Positions 14,197 to 22,704 are shown, counted from the first letter of the stretch. The stretch: 35,203 nucleotides of DNA from Candidatus Choladousia intestinavium (GCA_018712785.1 DVGK01000038.1:1-35203); one strand, 5' to 3'. Numbers and translations are program-made. The notes: a model not told the origin generated them from the letters alone.

Positions 14197-15939
14197 ATGG
14201 CATTAGACGGAATTGTAATCGCGAATATCGTTTCTGAACTGAATGACAAAATCTGCGGCGGGCGCATCAATAAAATTGCACAGCCCGAGGCAGATGAACT
14301 GCTTCTCACTATAAAGGCGGCCTCCGGCACGTATCGGCTCCTTCTCTCGGCTGCGGCCAGCCTGCCCTTGGCCTATTTAACCTCAGAAAATAAACCTTCT
14401 CCCATGACGGCTCCTAATTTCTGTATGCTTCTTCGGAAACATATCGGCGGCGGAAAAATCATCCGGATCTGGCAGCCGGATTTGGAACGGATTATCCATT
14501 TTGAGATCGAGCATTACAATGAGCTGGGAGATCTGTGCAGAAAGGATCTGATTCTGGAGCTTATGGGAAAGCACAGCAATCTCATTTTCTGTGACCAGGA
14601 AAACCGGATCATTGACAGCATCAAGCACGTATCTGCGCAGACCAGCTCCGTCCGGGAGGTGCTCCCCGGCAGGGAGTACTTTATTCCCCACACTCAGGAG
14701 AAACTCAGCCCTCTCCAAACGAAGGAAGAGGAATTCTGCCGCACAGTTTTTTCAAAGCCTGTGCCTCTTTCCAAAGCCATCTATACATCTTACACAGGCA
14801 TCAGTCCCGTCATTGCGGAGGAGCTTTGTTTCCGGGCCTCTCTGGAATCCTCCCAGAGCGCCCTCTCCATCCCTGAGCTGGCACAGATTCACTTGTATCA
14901 TATTTTTGTTCATTTGATGGAAGATGTGAAATCCCGGAATTTTACCCCTGAAATCATCTATGAGCCCCACGGAGCGCCTGTTGAATTTTCTTCAGTTTCT
15001 CTGACCCTCTATAATGATTACAAAACTGTACCGGCTGCTTCCATCTCCGATGTGCTGGAGAAGTATTTTTCCATGAAAAATAAAATCACCCGAATCCGGC
15101 AGAAGTCTTCCGATCTGCGCCGAATCGCCACTACGGCTCTGGACCGGTGCCGCAAAAAATATGAGCTTCAGCAGAAGCAATGGCGGGACACAGAGAAGAG
15201 AGAGACGTTTAGGATTTACGGAGAAATGCTTCAGACCTACGGGTACGGCCTGGAACCGGGCGCGAAAAAGCTGGAGGCACTGAATTACTATACGAACGAG
15301 CCCATTGCCGTTCCCCTAGATCCTACCCTCACCCCCCAGGAAAACGCACAGAAATATTTTGAAAAATACAACAAATTAAAAAGGACCTATGAGGCCCTGA
15401 CGGAACATATGGAGGAAACGCGGGGAGAAATCCAACAGCTTGAATCCATCTGCACCTTTATGGATCTTGCTCTGGCTGAGGAGGATCTGGTTCAGGTAAG
15501 AGAAGAGCTTGCTGACGCCGGATATATCCGGAAAAAATATTCCGGAAAGAAAGCAAAAATCACCTCCCATCCCTTTCACTACGTCTCCTCTGACGGATTT
15601 GATATCTATGTAGGAAAAAACAACTACCAGAACGAAGAACTGACCTTTAAAAACGCATCCGGCAATGACTGGTGGTTTCACGCCAAGGGCGTTCCCGGTT
15701 CCCACGTAGTCGTCAAGGCCTTGGGCAAAGAGCTTCCGGACCGTACTTTCGAGGAGGCCGCGCGTCTGGCTGCCTACTATTCCAAAAACCGGAATGCTGA
15801 AAAGGCCGAGGTAGACTATGTAGAGAAAAAGCATGTGAAGAAACCAGGCGGCGGAAGGCCGGGATTCGTTGTCTATTATACTAATTACTCTATGATGATT
15901 GAGCCGGACATTACCGGAATCCGGATGATTTCTTCCTGA
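14197..15939 (+). CDS. rqcH: Ribosome quality control factor RqcH (NFACT protein)
   Basis: RqcH binds stalled 50S subunits and recruits tRNA-Ala to add C-terminal alanine tails that mark the nascent chain for decay. The older name is fibronectin-binding protein FbpA. 580 residues: NFACT-N domain (about 1-180), helix-hairpin-helix region (about 180-270), long coiled coil (about 290-430) and NFACT-R domain (about 445-560) with DWWFHAKGVPGSHVVVK. The tRNA-contacting Asp-Arg pair known in B. subtilis (97-98) reads Glu97-Arg98 here. AGGGGAG seven bases ahead fixes the start at 14197; an upstream ATG at 14158 lies within the -10 box. Confidence 0.93.
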   Translation: MALDGIVIANIVSELNDKICGGRINKIAQPEADELLLTIKAASGTYRLLLSAAASLPLAYLTSENKPSPMTAPNFCMLLRKHIGGGKIIRIWQPDLERIIHFEIEHYNELGDLCRKDLILELMGKHSNLIFCDQENRIIDSIKHVSAQTSSVREVLPGREYFIPHTQEKLSPLQTKEEEFCRTVFSKPVPLSKAIYTSYTGISPVIAEELCFRASLESSQSALSIPELAQIHLYHIFVHLMEDVKSRNFTPEIIYEPHGAPVEFSSVSLTLYNDYKTVPAASISDVLEKYFSMKNKITRIRQKSSDLRRIATTALDRCRKKYELQQKQWRDTEKRETFRIYGEMLQTYGYGLEPGAKKLEALNYYTNEPIAVPLDPTLTPQENAQKYFEKYNKLKRTYEALTEHMEETRGEIQQLESICTFMDLALAEEDLVQVREELADAGYIRKKYSGKKAKITSHPFHYVSSDGFDIYVGKNNYQNEELTFKNASGNDWWFHAKGVPGSHVVVKALGKELPDRTFEEAARLAAYYSKNRNAEKAEVDYVEKKHVKKPGGGRPGFVVYYTNYSMMIEPDITGIRMISS

Positions 15940-15976
15940 AGTCTCCCACCGTTCTTTCTTCACCAACTGAAAACGT

Positions 15977-16034
15977 GAAAGGGTCCATAAGCGGTATGCA
16001 AAAACAGTTCCGCTTACAGACCCTTTCTTATCTT
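15977..16034. terminator. Bidirectional terminator between rqcH and the KamA gene
   Basis: GAAAGGGTC (15977-15985) pairs with GACCCTTTC (16019-16027), and AGCGG with CCGCT inside it. TTATCTTT follows on the plus strand. It lies between two convergent genes. Confidence 0.75.
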
Positions 16035-16040
16035 TGCCAG

Positions 16041-17138
16041 TCAGTTATCGATCCATCCCTGCCCCGGTTCCAGTCTTCTGGTAAAAATTCTGGCTTCATT
16101 CTCTGGATCTTTCGCCTGATGAAATTTAAATACCATTTCCCCATCAGGAAGCCTTCCTAAAATTTCTACCTTCCCCTGAGGATTTGACATACAGTAGCGG
16201 ATACACTTTCCCTGTCCGTTCTGCATGTTTTTAGCGCCGTCTACAATTTTCACTCCTTCTTCCAAGGGTACCTGAAACTGAGTTCCCACTCCCCGAACCG
16301 GACGGCATTGGAAAATATAATAAGGAACCACCCCGGCCGCAGTTAAGTCTCTCAAAAGCTTTCCTAAAATTTCGGGTTTATCATTTATGCCCCGCAAAAG
16401 GACCGTCTGGTTCTTTACGATAATCCCCATCTTCGCGAAAAGGCGAATCACCGCCCTGGATTCACGGGTAAGTTCTCTGGGATGATTAAACTGAGTTACG
16501 ATATAGATTTGCTTCTTATCTGCGTATTCTCTGAAAAAATCCTGAAGTTCTTGGTCCTGCAGAATTCGCTGAGGATATACCACCGGCGTCCTGGTACCGA
16601 AACGAATCAGATCGATGTGCTCCATCTCTGAAAGACTCTGAAGATATCTGCGGATCAGGGAATTCGGCATCAGAAAAGCATCTCCCCCGGACACCAGTAC
16701 ATTGGAAACCTCCTTATGCTCCCTGATATAATCCATCATCTCTTCAAAGTTCCTGGCAATTTCGGAATCGCTGAGTCCTACCATCCGCTTGCGGAAGCAG
16801 TGTCTGCAGTACATAGCGCAGCGGTTGGTGGAGAGGATCAGCACCGTCTCCTTATATTTGTGCTGCAGACCAGTCATAATCGTATTGCCTGCTTCCCCGC
16901 TTGTGTCAAAATCCCCTTCCATGCTGGATTCTTTAAGAGACGGAATACACATTTTTCGGATGGGATCCTCAGGATCCTCCCTGTCGATCAATGAGAGATA
17001 ATAATCCGTCACCAGCATGGGATACTTACTGGCGATTTTTTCCAACTGCTGTGTCTCCTCCCCGGACAGTCCTAAAACAGGCGCCAACTCGGAAGCTTCT
17101 GTATAGCTCTTTCCTACCGTTCTGTAATCCAATTTCAT
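16041..17138 (-). CDS. KamA-family radical SAM protein (lysine 2,3-aminomutase-like)
   Basis: A radical SAM, probably PLP-dependent aminomutase. Cys107, Cys111 and Cys114 (NRCAMYCRHCF) bind the iron-sulfur cluster. VLVSGGDAF follows at about 147-155. A Gly-rich GQGK near residue 315 aligns roughly with the PLP lysine loop of lysine 2,3-aminomutase. At 365 residues it is shorter than the roughly 415-residue clostridial lysine enzyme and lacks its C-terminal extension, so the substrate is uncertain (lysine, or an EpmB-like role). GGAGG sits only one base from the ATG at 17138. An in-frame TTG two codons later (17132) has ideal spacing and may be the true start. Probably last gene after pepV. 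Confidence 0.85.
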   Translation of the reverse strand: MKLDYRTVGKSYTEASELAPVLGLSGEETQQLEKIASKYPMLVTDYYLSLIDREDPEDPIRKMCIPSLKESSMEGDFDTSGEAGNTIMTGLQHKYKETVLILSTNRCAMYCRHCFRKRMVGLSDSEIARNFEEMMDYIREHKEVSNVLVSGGDAFLMPNSLIRRYLQSLSEMEHIDLIRFGTRTPVVYPQRILQDQELQDFFREYADKKQIYIVTQFNHPRELTRESRAVIRLFAKMGIIVKNQTVLLRGINDKPEILGKLLRDLTAAGVVPYYIFQCRPVRGVGTQFQVPLEEGVKIVDGAKNMQNGQGKCIRYCMSNPQGKVEILGRLPDGEMVFKFHQAKDPENEARIFTRRLEPGQGWIDN

Positions 17139-17207
17139 TCCTCCTTCATCAGTCGGATTGAAACACTTGCTGCCAAGGATACAGACACAATTTTCATTTC
17201 TCCCGCA

Positions 17208-18611
17208 TCAGCTGCAGAGCTTGACAATTGCATCTGCAAAAATTTTGGCGCTCATCAGCAATGTGTCAATCTCCATAAATTCATCGTCACCATGCATGTG
17301 ATTGTCTACGCCTTCCATTCCACACCCAAAGGCAACCCCCCGTTCAAGGTTGTGGACATACGTGCCTCCCCCTGTGGACATGGGCTGACCCTTTACTCCC
17401 GTATATCTTTCATAGCTGGAAAGAAGTGTCTTCACAAAATCCGAATCTCCCGGCACACAATGCGGGGCCTTCATGCTGTTCTCCTCCATCCGCAGCCCCA
17501 GGCTATTAAGCTTCGAAGCGGCTTTCTTTTCCGTGTTCTCCTCCGTACATCCGATGGGAAGCCGACTGTCAAACTGTCCTCTCACCCTGCCGGAACCGTA
17601 CTCCAGAATGCTGAAGCACACAGTTACACTGCCGGAATTTTCCTCCTGCCGCCAAATTCCCAGGCTTTTTCCCTTGGTATCTTCATAGGGAAAGAGCTGA
17701 TTCAGCCCCATAAGGATCTGATTTCCCCTGCTTTTGCCCAGGGGCAGGGTGGAAACCATCTTTAAAAGAGCAGTCAGAGCATTCTGCCCCTCCTCCGGCG
17801 TGGAGGCATGGGCGGCTTTTCCTCTGACAGTAATCAGAATTCCATCCGCCTGTTCTTCAAAACAGAAGGAAACCCCGGTGGCCTCCCCGATCTGCGCTGC
17901 CTTTTCTTCCAGCGTTTTTCTTTCCAGACCTCGTACCAGCGCCTGTGCCTTCTGGGGCACCACATTTACTTTGTCGCCGCTTTTAAACCATACCACCTTC
18001 GGAAGAACTTCCTCTTCCGGAAACTCCCCGCAAAATTCCGGTGCCATTCGCCCCTTTTCAATATTAATCAGGGGAAACTCCGCATCCGGCGTAAAGCTGC
18101 AGGGTGCCTCCTCTTCCAGCTTATAGTAATAAAGGAGATCTCCGGAACCGCACTCTTCATCAGACCCCAGAATCAGCCGCACACTCTTCTTCAGAGGAAT
18201 CTGCAGCTCCTTCACGGCCCGCATTGCGTACAAAGCCGCCAAAGCCGGCCCCTTATCGTCCGCAGTCCCCCGTCCGTAAATCCTTCCCTGAAGGATCTTC
18301 GGCTCAAAGGGCGCTGTAACTGTCCATTCCGTCCCTGCAGGCACCACATCCAGATGAGCCAGAATATCCAGCTCTTTAGGCAATTCCGAGAGATCTCCTG
18401 TTACCACGTAATTCTCATAATTTTTTGTTATAAGACCGTACCGGTCCATCATTTCCCGGGCAGCTTTTAATGCCAGAGCCGGGCCCTCCCCGTAAGGCAT
18501 TCCTTCCTTAGGTTCTCCCCGCTGGCTGTCGATGCGTACCAGCGTCATCAGGTCTCCTAAAATCTCGTCTCTTTTGCTGTCAATATAAGCATCTATCTTT
18601 TCTTTATACAT
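17208..18611 (-). CDS. pepV: Dipeptidase PepV-like (M20 family)
   Basis: Cytosolic zinc peptidase that splits dipeptides to amino acids. 467 residues with the M20 metal ligands His86 (LAHLDVVPAG), bridging Asp119 (GRGTADDKGP), catalytic Glu152 and ligand Glu153 (GSDEECGSGD), and a late His (GVDNHMHGDDE) near the C terminus. A lid/dimerisation domain is inserted at about 195-345. Two adjacent ATG codons (18614 and 18611) are possible; I take the second because GGAGG is better spaced from it. Lies 98 bp after the sugar kinase and 69 bp before the KamA gene on the same strand. Confidence 0.9.
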   Translation of the reverse strand: MYKEKIDAYIDSKRDEILGDLMTLVRIDSQRGEPKEGMPYGEGPALALKAAREMMDRYGLITKNYENYVVTGDLSELPKELDILAHLDVVPAGTEWTVTAPFEPKILQGRIYGRGTADDKGPALAALYAMRAVKELQIPLKKSVRLILGSDEECGSGDLLYYYKLEEEAPCSFTPDAEFPLINIEKGRMAPEFCGEFPEEEVLPKVVWFKSGDKVNVVPQKAQALVRGLERKTLEEKAAQIGEATGVSFCFEEQADGILITVRGKAAHASTPEEGQNALTALLKMVSTLPLGKSRGNQILMGLNQLFPYEDTKGKSLGIWRQEENSGSVTVCFSILEYGSGRVRGQFDSRLPIGCTEENTEKKAASKLNSLGLRMEENSMKAPHCVPGDSDFVKTLLSSYERYTGVKGQPMSTGGGTYVHNLERGVAFGCGMEGVDNHMHGDDEFMEIDTLLMSAKIFADAIVKLCS

Positions 18612-18688
18612 CATGCTCCTCCGGGCTGCTGTTTATTCCCGCGGGCAGCGAGCCAAGCAGCCATACTTAAATGGATCTTCAGATGCCC

Positions 18689-18702
18689 CGCTGCCGGCAG
18701 CG
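18689..18702. repeat. GC-rich palindrome after the sugar kinase gene
   Basis: CGCTGCCGGCAGCG is a perfect 14-bp palindrome 8 bp past the sugar kinase stop codon. No T-run follows on the minus strand, so I do not call it a terminator. Confidence 0.35.
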
Positions 18703-18709
18703 AGGTCTT

Positions 18710-19642
18710 TTACTTTCCGGCCAAAAACGCTTCGATTTCTTTTCTCACCGGGAGCGCCGGAATTCCCCCCATCTTCTGTACACAAATACCGCCGGAAGCA
18801 TTTCCGTACTCCAGAGCGCTGCGGATAATATCCTCTGTAAGATCTTCTGTTTTTTCTACACCATTCATCAAAAGCTTAGAAAGAAATCCTCCCCAGAAGG
18901 CATCCCCCGCGCCGGTGGCATCCACAGCCTTTACCTTGTGGCCTGAAACAGTTCCTTGCTTTCCATCAAAGAAATATTTGGCTCCTTTGGATCCAAGTGT
19001 CTCAATCACAACAGAAATCTGATGTTCTTTCATAAGAGCCGGGATATTCTCTTCTCCTCCGACAAAATCAAGCTCCTCATCCGACACTTTCAGAAGGTCC
19101 ACCTTCGGCAGAACCTGATCGACTACTTTCTTTGCATCCTCAAAGCTCCAGACCATATTTCTGTAATTCACATCATAACTTACCAGTTTGCCGTATTTCT
19201 TTGCCAGGTCCATGGCGTAGAAATGCGCTTCCTGGCTGGGTTGGGCAGACATTCCCATAGATCCTGCGTGAAGAATCTTCGTATTCCGTATGTCCTCTTC
19301 CTTCACATCCTTCTTGTCAAGAAGAATATCTGCTCCCGGCTTTCTCACAAAGGTAAAGGATCTCTCTCCGCCCTCATACAGGGTTACAAAAGCAAGGGTC
19401 GTCACCGCCTCATCTGTCAGCTCCGGACAAAGCACCGCTACATGGTTCTCCTCCAGAGTCGCCTTGAGCAGCTTTCCAAAATCATCGTTTCCCAGCTTTC
19501 CCAAAAATCCTGTCTCCAATCCGTTCCTAGCTATAGCAATACAGGCGTTGGCAGGCGCTCCGCCGGGATTGCAGATATAGCTGCGCTCCTGGGCTCCGGG
19601 GGTAAAATCAATCAGCATTTCCCCCATACAAATAATATCCAT
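18710..19642 (-). CDS. PfkB-family sugar kinase, probably fructokinase
   Basis: ATP-dependent carbohydrate kinase of the ribokinase/PfkB fold; cytosolic. 310 residues with the N-terminal MDIICMGEMLIDF strand, the Gly-Gly substrate motif NPGGAPANACI (about 25-35) and the C-terminal signature DATGAGDAFWGG with catalytic Asp247. The N terminus and overall pattern are typical of fructokinases (ScrK-like), but substrate cannot be fixed by eye; 2-keto-3-deoxygluconate or other sugars are possible. GGGAGG lies about nine bases before the ATG. It has its own promoter and no sugar transporter next to it. Confidence 0.88.
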   Translation of the reverse strand: MDIICMGEMLIDFTPGAQERSYICNPGGAPANACIAIARNGLETGFLGKLGNDDFGKLLKATLEENHVAVLCPELTDEAVTTLAFVTLYEGGERSFTFVRKPGADILLDKKDVKEEDIRNTKILHAGSMGMSAQPSQEAHFYAMDLAKKYGKLVSYDVNYRNMVWSFEDAKKVVDQVLPKVDLLKVSDEELDFVGGEENIPALMKEHQISVVIETLGSKGAKYFFDGKQGTVSGHKVKAVDATGAGDAFWGGFLSKLLMNGVEKTEDLTEDIIRSALEYGNASGGICVQKMGGIPALPVRKEIEAFLAGK

Positions 19643-19672
19643 GGCACAAACCTCCCTACATCGTTTTTTTCC

Positions 19673-19701
19673 ATTATAGTATACTTACCCCCTGAACTCA
19701 A
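19673..19701 (-). promoter_or_regulatory. Sigma-A type promoter of the sugar kinase
   Basis: Minus strand -35 TTGAGT (19696-19701), 17-nt spacer, -10 TATAAT (19673-19678), about 30 nt before the start codon. Confidence 0.7.
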
Positions 19702-19724
19702 GGGAATTTTCTCCATTGCTTTTC

Positions 19725-20585
19725 TCAGACCTTTCCGTTTTTAAAGACCTCCATCATCTCCCGGGTCAGACTGATGCCGTCGTTTTCCGGTATTTCTTCC
19801 CTTGAGCACCACTTCGCCACCTGCAGCTCATTCTCGTCCAGACGGATTGTATCATCCCCGTCGACCTCAGCAAAAAATCCCATAAGCAAGGTATCGGTAA
19901 AGGACCATGGCTGGCTCTTATAGTATCGGATATTTTTAACCTTCAGCCCAACCTCCTCCATTACTTCCCTCTGTACCGTCTCTTCCACCGTCTCTCCGAT
20001 TTCCGTATAGCCGGCGATCAGCGCATATTTTGTATAAGCTCTTCCTGCGTATTTTGTAAGAAGAAGTTTATCTCCCTCTGTCACGGCCACGATCACTGCC
20101 GGATTCAGCTTCGGGTACTCTCTCTGACCGCAGGCAGAGCAATACATCATCCTCTCTCCTTCCGAATGACGCATTTTCTGGCCGCAGGCAGGACAGAATC
20201 TTCGGCTCTGATACCAGCCTGAAAGCTGAAATCCTGTTACTCCGGCAAAGGCCTCTTCCCTCGGACAGGCCCTCCTCAGAAAGTCTATCCCTGCCCAAAC
20301 CAGTTCCCCGTCCTGGTGTTTCTCCTGAATATTAGCAAATCGCTCCTTTGCAAGAGCCGGCTGAAGAAAATATCCTGTATTGTCAATGGAAAAAAGATAG
20401 CGATACTCACCCTTCAGCCCAGGAAAACGCCCCTTTACTTCTCTGAGGGTCAAAAACGAGATCTCATCCCCCTGGTTTTTCAACAGAATTCTTCCGTTTC
20501 TGTAGCTTAAAATCTTACTGTCCTCTTTCGGGCTTATATGCCTGTATTCATTGTGATATCTGAATGCTCCAATATCCTGTATCAT
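19725..20585 (-). CDS. nudC: NADH pyrophosphatase / RNA decapping Nudix enzyme
   Basis: Splits NAD(H) to NMN(H) and AMP; E. coli NudC also removes NAD caps from RNA. 286 residues with an N-terminal domain, a zinc ribbon (Cys131, Cys134, Cys149, Cys152), the Nudix box at about 192-213 (GYTEIGE, then REVMEEVG) and the NudC-specific SQPWSF at 224-229. AGGAGG lies six bases before the ATG at 20585; the frame extension to 20618 has no site. With pncC at 8892 it could belong to pyridine nucleotide turnover. I see no clear -35 ahead of the AT-rich stretch at 20620-20640. Confidence 0.92.
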   Translation of the reverse strand: MIQDIGAFRYHNEYRHISPKEDSKILSYRNGRILLKNQGDEISFLTLREVKGRFPGLKGEYRYLFSIDNTGYFLQPALAKERFANIQEKHQDGELVWAGIDFLRRACPREEAFAGVTGFQLSGWYQSRRFCPACGQKMRHSEGERMMYCSACGQREYPKLNPAVIVAVTEGDKLLLTKYAGRAYTKYALIAGYTEIGETVEETVQREVMEEVGLKVKNIRYYKSQPWSFTDTLLMGFFAEVDGDDTIRLDENELQVAKWCSREEIPENDGISLTREMMEVFKNGKV

Positions 20586-20684
20586 ATTTTCCTCCTGTCT
20601 GCCCTGTCCACGAAACATGTTGTATATATTCTATTATAATTAGGAATCACGCTCCGCGAACTTTTGCAAGCTTTTTCTGTCACG

Positions 20685-20710
20685 AAATAAGAAGGCGGTT
20701 CTCCGCCTTC
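20685..20710 (-). terminator. Terminator of the secreted-protein gene
   Basis: GAAGGCGG (20691-20698) pairs with CCGCCTTC (20703-20710) across a 4-nt loop. On the minus strand TTATTT follows. It lies about 55 bp past the stop codon at 20767. Confidence 0.75.
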
Positions 20711-20766
20711 CTATAAAAGCACTGCTGTTTACTTTTTCTTCGCTTCCCGGTAAAGGAATCTCTCCC

Positions 20767-21327
20767 TTAAGAATTATTCCAGGTAAAGGTTCTGGCAATC
20801 TCTGCTCCCACAGCTTCCGGGGTATCTTCCATATTCTCCTGCGCAGCCGTGGCTTCATCCCGGTACTCTTTCACTTCTGCCACAAAGCACTCCAGATCTC
20901 CTACCACATAGTAGTAAATCTCCCGGGAATTCTGAGCGGAGTCATCTGCCACCAGCACATAAAGATAATCCTTGGCATCTGTGTAGGTACCGCTGACACT
21001 GATAGCCGCGTTTGGGCTGCTGTAAATAAGATTATTCGTCAGCATATCCCGAAGCTGCTCATACTCCATAGCTGTATAGTTAGTGTCAATAAAGCTGCAG
21101 GAGATCGTAGAAGTCTCATCCATCTCCAGATTCTCCGCTTTCTTATATACCTTCTCCGTCTCTGTGGACAGATCCGCATCCTCAGACCAGCCCTCACGAA
21201 CTGTATAAGTGCCGTCTGTCATGGCAGCTCCCAGCACCGCTTCTGACCCCAATGCGCTCACGGCACAGACAGCTGCCACTGTAATCCCTATCAAACTCTT
21301 CCTGTATCTGTCCGCCGACTTTCTCAT
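20767..21327 (-). CDS. Secreted protein of unknown function
   Basis: 186 residues, not recognised. The signal peptide has a basic N terminus (MRKSADRYRK), a hydrophobic core at about 11-26 and probable cleavage near VLGAA (about 30-35). The mature part is acidic and Thr/Ser-rich, with two Cys (in ISCSF and DLECF) that could form a disulfide once exported. It has alternating strands such as DYLYVLVADD and REIYYYVVGD, hinting at a small beta-rich fold, and an acidic C-terminal helix. GGAGA lies eight bases before the ATG at 21327, better placed than an in-frame GTG at 21333. It has its own promoter and terminator, so it is monocistronic. Confidence 0.75.
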   Translation of the reverse strand: MRKSADRYRKSLIGITVAAVCAVSALGSEAVLGAAMTDGTYTVREGWSEDADLSTETEKVYKKAENLEMDETSTISCSFIDTNYTAMEYEQLRDMLTNNLIYSSPNAAISVSGTYTDAKDYLYVLVADDSAQNSREIYYYVVGDLECFVAEVKEYRDEATAAQENMEDTPEAVGAEIARTFTWNNS

Positions 21328-21431
21328 ACTCACCGTCTCCTATGCGTATATGTTTCAATTCTGCTCATTCCATTCAGAACATAAGGAAAAGAGCGCTGAA
21401 CAATTTGCACAGCCTCATATTTCCTAAAATA

Positions 21432-21460
21432 AGTATAATGGGTAATTGCAGTTTTGTCAC
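21432..21460 (-). promoter_or_regulatory. Sigma-A type promoter of the secreted-protein gene
   Basis: Minus strand -35 GTGACA (21455-21460), 17-nt spacer, -10 TATACT (21432-21437). The leader to the ATG at 21327 is about 100 nt. Confidence 0.6.
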
Positions 21461-21513
21461 TAAATGATTTTCTTAATTTTCTCCAAAGCAAAAAGAAACG
21501 GCCTTATTGAAAG

Positions 21514-22086
21514 TTAAAATGTAATCAGTTTTCTCTGAATAGCCGGACGAAGCGCCATATAGACAAATACTGCCACAAGCACAGAAAGCACAGCGTTTAT
21601 AGAAGTTGACGCCAGATTGGCAGCAAAAGCCAGCTTCGCCGAAGCCTCTCCCAGTATGATTCTCTGATAAAAATAGCTGAAAAGAGGATCAAAAATAATG
21701 TTAAACAAGAGTCCGCTGACAGACGCAAGAGCAGACCAGCGCAGTACATGCCCGCGGTCTTTTGAATGCTCAATCTTTCCCAGCCTGTGGGCTACAAATC
21801 CGGTAATCAGGCCAATGCACATTTTCAGGATAAACGTCTTCGGTGCTGTCAAAACATAGACAGGATCCAGCAAATCACCGATGGTCATGCCGACCGCGCC
21901 TCCTAGGCCTCCCCAAAAGCCTCCCAGCATCAAGGCCCCCAGAACACATACTGCATTTCCCAGATGGATTGAAGTGGCCCCTCCTCCTGGAAGGGAAATC
22001 TTCACCTGCAGAAAAGTGAAAACCACATAAGAGAGGGCGGCAAAAACCCCGGTCAGAATTAGTTTATTTAAATGTTCCTTTCTCAT
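21514..22086 (-). CDS. ECF transporter S component (substrate unknown)
   Basis: Substrate-binding membrane subunit of an energy-coupling factor vitamin transporter; it would pair with a shared EcfAAT module encoded elsewhere. 190 residues with five or six membrane segments. It has the family-like SIHLGNAVCVLGALMLGG, GGAVGMTIGDLLDP and a C-terminal ASTSINAVLS helix. These look like the ECF-ribofla_trS/DUF1393 group, whose members carry different vitamins or precursors, so I assign no substrate. GGAGG with seven bases spacing favours the ATG at 22086 over a GTG at 22092. A 33-bp inverted repeat lies just upstream. Confidence 0.85.
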   Translation of the reverse strand: MRKEHLNKLILTGVFAALSYVVFTFLQVKISLPGGGATSIHLGNAVCVLGALMLGGFWGGLGGAVGMTIGDLLDPVYVLTAPKTFILKMCIGLITGFVAHRLGKIEHSKDRGHVLRWSALASVSGLLFNIIFDPLFSYFYQRIILGEASAKLAFAANLASTSINAVLSVLVAVFVYMALRPAIQRKLITF

Positions 22087-22117
22087 AATCACTCCTCCTT
22101 TTACATAGGATCATACA

Positions 22118-22150
22118 GGAAAATGGCATGTTTTAAAAGTACCATTTTCC
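22118..22150. promoter_or_regulatory. 33-bp inverted repeat upstream of the ECF gene
   Basis: GGAAAATGG, a 15-nt centre containing TTTTAAAA, then CCATTTTCC. It lies about 30 bp before the ECF S-component start, partly over a possible TATGAT -10 on the minus strand. It may be an operator for a substrate-sensing repressor. Alternatively the hairpin is a plus-strand terminator, as TTTTATTT follows, but no plus-strand gene ends here. Confidence 0.5.
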
Positions 22151-22260
22151 TTTTATTTAACCAGTCCACTTTTTATTTTTCTTTGTCCCTTCTCTCTTTT
22201 CCCATGATGCTCTCGCAAAAGGAAGCCGGAGTAAACGGGCACCCGTCTTTTGACCGGACA

Positions 22261-22620
22261 TCATAAAAAATGAGGAATAAAAATAACGCACCCCGCTGCC
22301 GCTGCCGTCACAGCTCCTATCAGCACAGCTCCCGCCGCCAGATCCTTCGCTTTTTTGGCCAGAGGCTTCCATTCCTCTGTAACCAGATCTGTCACCGCCT
22401 CCAGAGCCGTATTCACCAGCTCCAGCGCCAGAACCATCCCGCATAGAATCAGGCAGACGCACCATTCCATCCGGGTCAGGCCCGCGAAGGCTCCCGCCAC
22501 TGCCACAAGAACTGCCGCCGCGCAGTGAATTTTCATATTCCTTTCTTCCCGTATTCCCGTTGCAATTCCTTCAGCCGCGCAGCCAAAAGAACGCAGCATC
22601 GATCTCTTTCTCTTCTTCAT
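22261..22620 (-). CDS. dgkA: DgkA-family kinase (diacylglycerol or undecaprenol kinase)
   Basis: Small membrane kinase; the Gram-positive members phosphorylate undecaprenol to recycle the cell-wall lipid carrier. 119 residues with an amphipathic N terminus (MKKRKRSMLRSFGCAAEG), three membrane segments (about 30-50, 53-70 and 95-115) and the signature ELVNTALEAVTDLV plus AKKAKDLAAGAVL. I start at the ATG at 22620, nine bases after AGGAGTG. Together with uppS, cdsA and pgsA it adds to the envelope lipid functions in this window. Diacylglycerol is the alternative substrate. Confidence 0.9.
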   Translation of the reverse strand: MKKRKRSMLRSFGCAAEGIATGIREERNMKIHCAAAVLVAVAGAFAGLTRMEWCVCLILCGMVLALELVNTALEAVTDLVTEEWKPLAKKAKDLAAGAVLIGAVTAAAAGCVIFIPHFL

Positions 22621-22635
22621 AAAATACACTCCTGA

Positions 22636-22690
22636 TTAAAAAACCCTGCATATCATATCCATCTCATAATAGATATCATATACAGGGTTT
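22636..22690 (-). terminator. Terminator after rny
   Basis: The arms AAACCCTGCATATCATATC (22641-22659) and GATATCATATACAGGGTTT (22672-22690) form a 19-position stem with one mismatch and one wobble. On the minus strand it runs into TTTTTT. It lies just past the rny stop codon. Confidence 0.8.
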
Positions 22691-22704
22691 CTTTTATAAA
22701 CCAA

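Noticed and set aside
20640-20858. Minus-strand 72-codon frame
   Set aside because: It covers the terminator and the end of the secreted-protein gene.
22087-22260. Riboswitch in front of the ECF gene
   Set aside because: I looked for TPP, FMN, preQ1 and cobalamin cores and saw none; only the inverted repeat is supported.
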